DNA from: Streptomyces varsoviensis
Lineage (GTDB): Bacteria; Actinomycetota; Actinomycetes; Streptomycetales; Streptomycetaceae
Assembly (NCBI RefSeq): GCF_000718635.1
Contig: NZ_JOBF01000011.1
Coordinates: forward strand, 62,001 to 126,000
Reading direction: 5' to 3'
DNA length: 64,000 nucleotides
Position 1 is the first letter of the stretch, and each line of letters starts with the position of its first letter. Positions 58,156 through 64,000 of the stretch are shown piece by piece. The notes beneath the pieces are model-generated. The model had not been told where the DNA came from. It saw only the letters and a list, made by a program, of their open reading frames with translations, and did no database searches. Both the position numbers and the translations under genes were made by a program.

Positions 58156-59385
58156 TCAGGACAACGGCGACTGGGCGCGGGCCTTCTCCAGCGCGGTGAC
58201 GACGAGCTCCATGCGCTCCGGCGGCGCGAGGAAGAGGCGGTGCGGCAGGACCACCGCGTTCTCCCCGGCGAACTCGGCCGCGGGCAGCTCGAACCGAGCG
58301 GGGTCCAGCGTGCGCGCACCGCCCGGCCGCTTCGCCCAGCCGGAACGCAGCGGCTGGTAGAGGACGTTGCGATGGAGCGCGGAGTCGATGGGCTCGACGT
58401 GCAGGCCGAGCGCCTGGGAGAGCGCGGCGGCCACCGCCTCCTTGGCGCCCGCGCCGAAGACCGCCGGATCGAGCCGGACGCAGAACTGGTAGGCGGCGTC
58501 CGCGGTGAGGGCGGCCGGCCGCGTCAGCGGACGCGCCCCGTCGAAGCCCCCGAGCAGCTCCTCCAGCCGCCGCATCGCGACGCGCCTGCGGTCGTTCTCC
58601 GCGTCCAGCCGGGCCAGCCCCTCCAACGCCACGGCGGCGTTGAACTCGCTCATGCAGTAGTTGTAGCCCTGCACCCCCGGCAGCTCCGCCAGCTCCAACT
58701 CGCCCACGGGGGCGTCCCGGTGGCCCCGCCCGTCCGCCCGCTTGCGGAACAGCCGGTCGTGGACCTCCGGGTCGGAGGTGACGGCGACGCCGCCCTCGCC
58801 GCAGGTCAGCAGCTTGGTCTGCTGGAGGCTGAAGGCGGCGGCGTCGCCGATCGCGCCGAGCCGGCGGTCCCGCCACATCGCGCCGTGGACGTGTGAGCAG
58901 TCCTCCAGCAGGGCGATCCGGTGCCGCCGCGCCAGGACGGTCATCGCGTCGAGGTCCACCGCGGACCCGTACAGATGCACCGCCATGATCGCCTTGGTGC
59001 GCGGGGTGACGGCCGCCGCGGCGGCCTCCACCGACATGCACAGGGTGTCCGGCTCGATGTCCACGAGGACGGGCACCGCGCCGACGCGCAGCACGGAGGA
59101 CGCGCAGGCGACCCAGGTCAGACCGGGTACGAGCACCTCGTCGCCGGCCCCGACGCCCAGCGACTCCAGCGCGATGGTGAGCGCCGCCGAGCCGTTGCAG
59201 GTGGGAACCGCGTACGGCACCTTCATGAAGTCGGCGAACGCGGCGGCGAAGGCGGCCTCATACGATTCCTCGCCCGTATAGGCGCCGCTCACCGCCCAGC
59301 GGCCCGACCGGAGCGCGGCGAGCAGGTTCTGCTCGGTCTGCGGGGAGTGCGTCGGCCACTGGGGCCAGGGGAGAGCGTCGGTCAT
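58156..59385 (-). CDS. L-glutamine:2-deoxy-scyllo-inosose aminotransferase (BtrR/NeoB family)
   Basis: A 409-residue DegT-family aminotransferase of the specialised cyclitol group (BtrR, NeoB, StsC). It has SGRWAVSGAYTGEESYEAAF, NGSAALTIALESLGVGAGDE, VLVPGLTWVACASSVLRVGA, PDTLCMSVEAA, EDCSHVHGAMW, and Lys191 in FSLQQTKLLTCGEGG. These enzymes use glutamine to aminate scyllo-inosose ketones and in 2-DOS pathways catalyse both transaminations. It is the first gene of the long leftward operon; ATG 59385 follows GGAGGG. Confidence 0.93.
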   Translation of the reverse strand: MTDALPWPQWPTHSPQTEQNLLAALRSGRWAVSGAYTGEESYEAAFAAAFADFMKVPYAVPTCNGSAALTIALESLGVGAGDEVLVPGLTWVACASSVLRVGAVPVLVDIEPDTLCMSVEAAAAAVTPRTKAIMAVHLYGSAVDLDAMTVLARRHRIALLEDCSHVHGAMWRDRRLGAIGDAAAFSLQQTKLLTCGEGGVAVTSDPEVHDRLFRKRADGRGHRDAPVGELELAELPGVQGYNYCMSEFNAAVALEGLARLDAENDRRRVAMRRLEELLGGFDGARPLTRPAALTADAAYQFCVRLDPAVFGAGAKEAVAAALSQALGLHVEPIDSALHRNVLYQPLRSGWAKRPGGARTLDPARFELPAAEFAGENAVVLPHRLFLAPPERMELVVTALEKARAQSPLS

Positions 59386-59950
59386 CGTGACCCTCCGATG
59401 AGGTGTCGGTCAGTCAGCGGATGGGCGGCATGGGGCAGTTGGGCTTGGGGGGGTGTGCGGCGCGTACGTGCTCGGGCAGGGTGGCGTGCCTGGTGCGCCG
59501 GTTCGCGGGGGAGCGGGCGCCGCGGCGATGGGGGTGGCGCGCGGGGCGTGCGGGGCCGGGCTGGGGGAGTGCGTCTGAGGGACGTACTGGCATCCATGAG
59601 AGCGGTTGATCCGCCGTGTGAGCGTACGCCGACTGCTGATGCCCCTGTCAACCATGGTGAACGGTGATGGCTCATTGCCGCCCCATGCCGTCCGCTGTAG
59701 TTGTGGCGCAGGGGGCGGAGGAGCCGTGGTGAGCGTGTGCACACGGGAAGGCGCCGACCCGGAACGTACCGGACGGGACGCTCCCGGTTGGCCGATTTCC
59801 CGCCAAGGCGGCTGCCGGGACGCCCTGTTGTCAGCTCTGACGGATGAGGGTTGACTGTAGAGCGGCGCCGCCTCCCGGCGGCGTCCGCGAACGGGGGCGC
59901 GCGGAACGGGCGGCCACGCCCGTGGGACCGCCGCAGTCAGGGGCGAGGAC
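59386..59950. promoter_or_regulatory. Divergent control region of the aminoglycoside operon
   Basis: A 565-bp gap between the leftward aminoglycoside operon and the rightward XRE gene, with an A/T-richer core around 59590-59710 (e.g. CTGTCAACCATGGTGAACGG). Open frames here lack Streptomyces codon bias. It should contain the main promoter of the 12-gene operon and the XRE promoter. No known pathway-regulator binding site was recognised, and no StrR-like regulator gene lies in the window. Confidence 0.5.
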
Positions 59951-60433
59951 ATGACCAGAGGCGAGTCGGCGGCACCGGGCCACTCCGGCAGGCCGATCCT
60001 GCGCAAACTCGACCAACGGCTGAACGAACTGATCGCCGCGGTCTACCCGGAGGAGCGCAAGCGGCCCGGCTACGCCCGGCTCGCCAAGGAGATCAGCGAG
60101 CGGACCGGCGGCGCGATCTCGGGCACCTACCTCTGGGAGCTCGCCACCGGTCGCAAGCGCAACGTCACCCTGGAACAGCTCGACGTCCTCGCCGAGTTCT
60201 TCGGCGTACCCCCCGGCTACTTCCTCGACGACGACGTCGCCGAGCGCGTCAACGCCCAGTTGGCCCTCGCCGCGGCGCTGCGCGACACCCGGGTGCGCAA
60301 CCTGGCGCTGCGGGCCGAGGGGCTCTCGCCCGCCAGCCTCGACGCGCTGCTGACGATGGTGAACGAGGCGCGCAAATTCCAGAACCTGTCGACCGATGAG
60401 GACCCCGATCATCCCACCACCACCGAGCGCTGA
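59951..60433 (+). CDS. XRE family helix-turn-helix regulator
   Basis: A 160-residue protein with one HTH_XRE domain (~20-95). ARLAKEISERTGGAISGTYL is the recognition part, with LWELATGRKRNVTLEQLDVL and AEFFGVPPGYFLDDD following, as in Streptomyces regulators that sit before ImmA/IrrE peptidases. A helical C-terminal part (LALRAEGLSPASLDALLTMV) may dimerise or be the cleavage target. It heads a three-gene unit with the peptidase (134 bp gap) and membrane protein, next to the aminoglycoside cluster but facing away from it. Confidence 0.9.
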   Translation: MTRGESAAPGHSGRPILRKLDQRLNELIAAVYPEERKRPGYARLAKEISERTGGAISGTYLWELATGRKRNVTLEQLDVLAEFFGVPPGYFLDDDVAERVNAQLALAAALRDTRVRNLALRAEGLSPASLDALLTMVNEARKFQNLSTDEDPDHPTTTER

Positions 60434-60566
60434 CCGGGGCCGGCCGCCGCCGGCCGCACGAGGTTCGCCGACGCCACCGAACCCGTCCGAGCCTCTGCCC
60501 GTCCCAGGGGGCCGTCCGCCGACAGGCGCGATCCACGCGCCTCGAACATGGTCGTAGGAGCACCGC

Positions 60567-61070
60567 ATGCACCCTCGCGACATCCGGTTACGTCGCCGCT
60601 GCAACTCCGCGCTGGCCCGGCTCGACCCGCCGCGGCCGTTCTCCGTGACAGCGCTCTGTGACCAACTGGCCGAGCAGCGGCGACGCCCCATCCACCTGCA
60701 CCCGCTGCCCGCCCACGCGGCCGCGGCGGGCACGTGCGGCATGTGGCTGGCGACCGAGACGGCGGACCACATCTTCTTCGAGCAGCGGACCGGACGGCTG
60801 CACCAGGAACACATCGTCCTGCACGAACTCGGCCACGTCCTGCTGGACCACTACGCGCTCGGCCCGGACGGCGACGCCGCGGCCGGCCTGCTGCCCGACC
60901 TCGACCCCCAGCTCGTCCACCGCCTCCTGCGCCGCACCAACTACACCACCCCCCAGGAGAAGGAGGCCGAAACGCTCGCCGGACTGATCCGGACCAGAGC
61001 GGAGGCCGCGGGCCGGCGGCTCGACGGGGTACTGGGCGACCTCCAGGCCGCCATGGGCGTACGCGGCTGA
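60567..61070 (+). CDS. ImmA/IrrE family metallo-endopeptidase
   Basis: A 167-residue zinc peptidase with the HExxH motif in HIVLHELGHVLLDHYA. ImmA/IrrE proteins cleave or inactivate XRE-type repressors in response to signals such as DNA damage, so the upstream XRE protein is the probable partner. ATG 60567 has TAGGAG 6 nt upstream. The membrane protein gene begins 1 base after its stop, showing strict co-transcription. Confidence 0.92.
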   Translation: MHPRDIRLRRRCNSALARLDPPRPFSVTALCDQLAEQRRRPIHLHPLPAHAAAAGTCGMWLATETADHIFFEQRTGRLHQEHIVLHELGHVLLDHYALGPDGDAAAGLLPDLDPQLVHRLLRRTNYTTPQEKEAETLAGLIRTRAEAAGRRLDGVLGDLQAAMGVRG

Positions 61071-61071
61071 T

Positions 61072-62322
61072 ATGCAGCCGGGGCTGCCCACGTGCGTCGC
61101 CGGGTTCCAGGCCGTCTCGACCGCGCTGCTGATCGCCGCCGTCCTGTGGCGGCTGCCCTCGGTCCTGCGCCGCCCCCAGGAGCGCCTGCTCTGGGGCACG
61201 ATGGCGCTCACCGCCGTGTCCATGGCCATGGACCTGCCGCCCATCGCCCGGCTGCTGAGCGACGGGCCCGCCTCGATGCGCACCCTGGCCGTCACCAAGA
61301 ACGTGATCGGGGTGCTCTCCGCCTGCGGCGTGCTGTACTTCGTCGCCGCGTCCGGCGGAAACCGCCGGTTCAAGCGGGCCGTCCTGTTCGCCGTGCCGTT
61401 CGTCCTGGCCGCCATGGTCCTGATCGCGTACGGCGTGGACGCGCCCGACGCGGAGGCCGCCGTCCCCGCCCCCGCGGGCGCCCCGCGCACCGTCGGCTAC
61501 TGGCTGCTCCTCGGTTCGACGCACCTGGCCGCCGACGCCTCCTGCGCCGTGATGTGCCGCCGCTACGCGGGCCGCAGCGTGGACCGCAGCCTGTCCGTGA
61601 GCCTGGCCCTGTTCGGCTGCGGAGCGGTCTGCGCCGGCCTCTACTGGGCGGGCCGGCTCCTCGGACTGCTCACACCGCTCGGCGAGGCCGGCCGGTATCT
61701 GCCCATCGCGTGGGGGCTGCACGCCGTGCTGCGCGCCGCCGCCCTGCTCGTACGCGATCTGGCCGCCGTCGGCCGCGCCGCCTCGGACGCCCGCGCCATC
61801 TGGCTGCTGTGGCCGCTGTGGCGGGCCCTGGTGGCGGCCGTGCCGCACGTCGCCCTCAAGAGGTACCGGCTCCGCGGCACCGAGCTGCTGTGCGCCCCCT
61901 CCCACTGGCGCTATCTCGTGTACCGCAAGGTGATCGAGACGCGCGACGCCATCCTCGTGCTCCAGGACTACGCGGGCCACGCCACCTTGGAGCGCGCCCG
62001 CGGCCATGTCGCCGCCGCCGGCCTCCCGGCCCGCGCCGCCCGCCCCGCCGTGCTCGCCTGCGTCATCCGGGAGGCCTGCGCGGCCAAGCGGGCCAACCTG
62101 CGCGAGGGCGGCCAGGAGAGCGCGGCCATCGAGGTGGACCGCGGCGAACTGGCCGCCGAGATCGACTTCCTGCTGGAGGTGGCCGAGGCGTACACCTCGG
62201 CCTGTGTGAAGTCCTTCGTGAAGACCTTCGGAACCTCCGTGGATGATCCGGCCGACGCCCCGGCCGGGCCCCCGTTCGGCCGTCAGCCCAGATCGAAGGC
62301 GTTGCGCAGCCCGAGCCGGTAG
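61072..62322 (+). CDS. MAB_1171c-type putative membrane protein
   Basis: A 416-residue protein with about seven hydrophobic helices in the first ~230 residues (e.g. FQAVSTALLIAAVLWRLPSV, TKNVIGVLSACGVLYFVAAS, AVLFAVPFVLAAMVLIAYGV) and a soluble C-terminal domain (RYLVYRKVIETRDAILVLQD, AAEIDFLLEVAEAYTSACVK). It matches the family usually found after XRE and ImmA/IrrE genes in Streptomyces and labelled as a putative transporter. Its function is not established; a sensor for the peptidase is possible. The last 40 bp overlap the convergent FAD enzyme gene. Confidence 0.8.
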   Translation: MQPGLPTCVAGFQAVSTALLIAAVLWRLPSVLRRPQERLLWGTMALTAVSMAMDLPPIARLLSDGPASMRTLAVTKNVIGVLSACGVLYFVAASGGNRRFKRAVLFAVPFVLAAMVLIAYGVDAPDAEAAVPAPAGAPRTVGYWLLLGSTHLAADASCAVMCRRYAGRSVDRSLSVSLALFGCGAVCAGLYWAGRLLGLLTPLGEAGRYLPIAWGLHAVLRAAALLVRDLAAVGRAASDARAIWLLWPLWRALVAAVPHVALKRYRLRGTELLCAPSHWRYLVYRKVIETRDAILVLQDYAGHATLERARGHVAAAGLPARAARPAVLACVIREACAAKRANLREGGQESAAIEVDRGELAAEIDFLLEVAEAYTSACVKSFVKTFGTSVDDPADAPAGPPFGRQPRSKALRSPSR

Positions 62323-64000
62323 CGGATCTCGTCGTCCCGCTTGAACGGCGCGAGCTCCGGCGCCCGGTACAGCGGCGTGATGGCGCATCGCTCGGCCCCC
62401 GAACCGACGGCGTCCAGCAGGGCGTTGACGGCGGCCCGCGCGGACGCGTTCGCGCCCTCCATCGTCGCGAGATCGACGTCGGTCGCCACATAGTCCCCGG
62501 AGAGGAAGAGGTTGGGGATCGCGGTGTGCGCGGTGGGCCGGTTGTACCAGGTGCCGGTCGGGTGGATGAACAACTGCTCGTCGTTGGTCGGGCGCCCGTT
62601 GCCGATCACCACGGCCGGGCCCAGGAACCAGGAGTGCAGCGCCGCGTCCCGCAGCACCGTGCGGCCCGTGTCGTTGAGCCCGGCCTTCATCTGCGCCCAC
62701 ACCTCGCGCGCGACCTCCTCGCGGGTGCACTCCTTGGCCGTCTTGCCGTAGAGGATGCCGCGCCGGCCCCACTCGGAGACGTCCACCGACAGGCAGTCGG
62801 CGACAGTTCCGTCGCCGTAGTGGCGCGGGAAGTCGCGCCCGGTCCAGTACTGCGCCTGCCCGACCGCCGTGATCGACCACGGCGAGTCGATGTGGTTGAT
62901 GTGCCCGCGCAGGATCGGCGTCGGCTCGGTCAGATAGAACTGAATCCCCGTCATCCAGTCCGTCTCCAGCTTGTCGCAGCGCGCCAACTGCGGGTCGGCC
63001 GCCCGTACCGCCTTGTTCCACGTCGTACGGGCGTGCTCCACCGGCATCGCGGAGACGAAGTGGTCCGCGGTGACCGACCGCCGCGCGCCCCGCTCGTCCG
63101 TCAGCACCGCCTCCGAGATCCGGCCCCCGGCGAGCGTGAGGTCCTGTACGGCCCAGCCGGTGCGGAACTCCACGCCCAGGGAGCGCAGATACGCCGCCCA
63201 CGGGTCGATCCACGCCTCATTGGTGGGCGCGTTCAGCACCCGGTCCGGCTGCCCGTCCGCGCCCCGGCCCAGCAGGTTGTAGAAGAACGCCTCGAAGCAG
63301 TTGGCCACCGTCTTGGTGCTCGCGACCTCCGCCTTCGTCGCGACGATGTTGCGGGTGATGCCGATCGCCAGCAACTGCTGGTAGTTCTCCGACATCTTCG
63401 CGGCCTTCAGGAACTCCCACCACGGGGTGCGCTCCCAGGTGTCGAGGCGCCGCTTGTCGCAGCTCGTGAAGAAGACCAGGACGCGATTGGCGAAGTACGC
63501 GATCTCGTGGGCGGGCAGCTTCGAGAACGTCTCGAACAGCGCGGTCAGCGCCCGCAGTACCGCGTCCGGGGTGAGCACGGGCGGCGGGCTGCCGACGATC
63601 TGGAACGGCAGCCGGATGTCCTCCTTGCCGATCCGGGCGAGCATCACCTCGGAGGAGGAGACGAGGTTGTCGTGGCAGCCGTTCGCGTTGCCCGGGAAGG
63701 GGATGCGGCGCAGGGTGTCCGGGAGGTTGCGGTACCAGCCGGGGATGAAGCGGAACCCGTGCTCGCCCGGCAGCGGCTTGCGGCCGCCCCGCGCGCTGCC
63801 CGGCACGTCCATGCTGCGCGCCTTGCCGCCGAGCGCCTTCTTCTCGTACACCGTCACCTTGAAACCGCGCTCGGCGAGTTCGTGCGCCGCGGTGAGCCCG
63901 GCGACGCCGCCGCCGAGCACCGCGACGGTCCGCCCCGCGGACGGAGCGGCGCGGCGGCGCGGGGCCGCCGCCGTCGCGCGGCCGGTCAGCGCCGCCGTGC
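62283..64000 (-). CDS. FAD-dependent oxidoreductase, phytoene-desaturase/hydroxysqualene-dehydroxylase-like, 5' truncated
   Basis: The frame stays open to the right edge, so the N-terminus is missing; about 572 codons are present. It has the FAD-binding motif RTVAVLGGGVAGLTAAHELA, then VTVYEKKALGGKARSM (the GG doublet of amine-oxidase-like flavoproteins) and a C-terminal LFLSGDYVATDVDLATMEGA FAD-contact motif. The large central insertion is typical of the phytoene desaturase/HpnE superfamily. The upstream ~26 codons are Ala/Arg-rich and may be a Tat-type leader. It could act on isoprenoid or other lipophilic substrates; no carotenoid gene lies in the window. Confidence 0.85.
   Translation of the reverse strand, partial: TAALTGRATAAAPRRRAAPSAGRTVAVLGGGVAGLTAAHELAERGFKVTVYEKKALGGKARSMDVPGSARGGRKPLPGEHGFRFIPGWYRNLPDTLRRIPFPGNANGCHDNLVSSSEVMLARIGKEDIRLPFQIVGSPPPVLTPDAVLRALTALFETFSKLPAHEIAYFANRVLVFFTSCDKRRLDTWERTPWWEFLKAAKMSENYQQLLAIGITRNIVATKAEVASTKTVANCFEAFFYNLLGRGADGQPDRVLNAPTNEAWIDPWAAYLRSLGVEFRTGWAVQDLTLAGGRISEAVLTDERGARRSVTADHFVSAMPVEHARTTWNKAVRAADPQLARCDKLETDWMTGIQFYLTEPTPILRGHINHIDSPWSITAVGQAQYWTGRDFPRHYGDGTVADCLSVDVSEWGRRGILYGKTAKECTREEVAREVWAQMKAGLNDTGRTVLRDAALHSWFLGPAVVIGNGRPTNDEQLFIHPTGTWYNRPTAHTAIPNLFLSGDYVATDVDLATMEGANASARAAVNALLDAVGSGAERCAITPLYRAPELAPFKRDDEIRYRLGLRNAFDLG

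Noticed and set aside
59606..59854. Small ORF in the divergent control region
   Set aside because: No codon bias, no good ribosome binding site and no recognisable product; more likely promoter DNA.

Overview
The window is chromosomal DNA of a high-GC actinomycete, almost certainly a Streptomyces. Codon third positions are almost all G/C. It carries an Lsr2-type nucleoid protein, a SigB/SigF-type sigma factor, an ANTAR regulator, a mycothiol-type DinB-fold protein, a DmdR/IdeR-type iron box and many secreted, wall-directed proteins. No tRNA, rRNA, CRISPR array or transposase was seen. The species cannot be fixed from the sequence.

Region 1 (1-25 kb) is mostly core and housekeeping-like. It holds a truncated DUF5107 gene, a sulfite-oxidase-like molybdoenzyme, and a four-gene overlapping operon (HemK2-like methyltransferase, CDGSH protein, heme-oxygenase-like di-iron enzyme, 2OG-Fe dioxygenase). 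Then come a VOC protein, methyltransferases, a PAP2/diacylglycerol-kinase fusion, a CBS protein, a DJ-1-like protein, a SigB-type sigma factor, PAS/GAF and ANTAR regulators, an aminotransferase homologue that has lost its PLP lysine, DedA, an MBL hydrolase, an MFS exporter behind an iron box, a holin/phosphodiesterase fusion, an Lsr2 paralogue with a probably leaderless mRNA, an amino-acid permease, and an SDR/TetR pair with matching operator-like sites.

Region 2 (25.9-31.5 kb) is a locus of three secreted wall-directed proteins: an Rpf-like transglycosylase, an NlpC/P60-like hydrolase and a DUF1906 glycoside-hydrolase-like protein. All three carry the same near-identical 53-residue FG-GAP/VCBS-like C-terminal repeats and end in the same residues. 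The Rpf-like gene is frameshifted by a perfect 16-bp tandem duplication. An unusual structured element (17-bp inverted repeat around three 21-bp repeats) lies between the other two.

Region 3 (31.6-40.3 kb) holds a HIT protein, a secreted PQQ-dependent sugar dehydrogenase, a GH105/GH29 pair of secreted glycosidases, and a complete overlapping pqqABCDE operon including the 49-residue PqqA precursor.

Region 4 (40.2-59.4 kb) is a hygromycin B/destomycin-type 2-deoxystreptamine aminoglycoside cluster. It contains an APH(7'')-type hygromycin phosphotransferase, a heterodimeric ABC exporter, 2-deoxy-scyllo-inosose synthase, its aminotransferase and the scyllo-inosamine dehydrogenase. It also has GalE/GalT-like enzymes, heptose-7-phosphate isomerase and kinase, a second aminotransferase, two glycosyltransferases, a HygY-like radical SAM protein, a HygX-like orthoester-forming oxygenase, and a DNA-methylase-like protein that is the best candidate for the ring N-methyltransferase. 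Twelve of these genes lie on one strand, mostly overlapping or closely spaced.

Region 5 (59.4-64 kb) has an XRE regulator/ImmA-IrrE peptidase/MAB_1171c-type membrane protein module and a truncated FAD-dependent phytoene-desaturase-like oxidoreductase. The pathway logic of Region 4 is inferred from remembered family resemblance and context. No searches were run.
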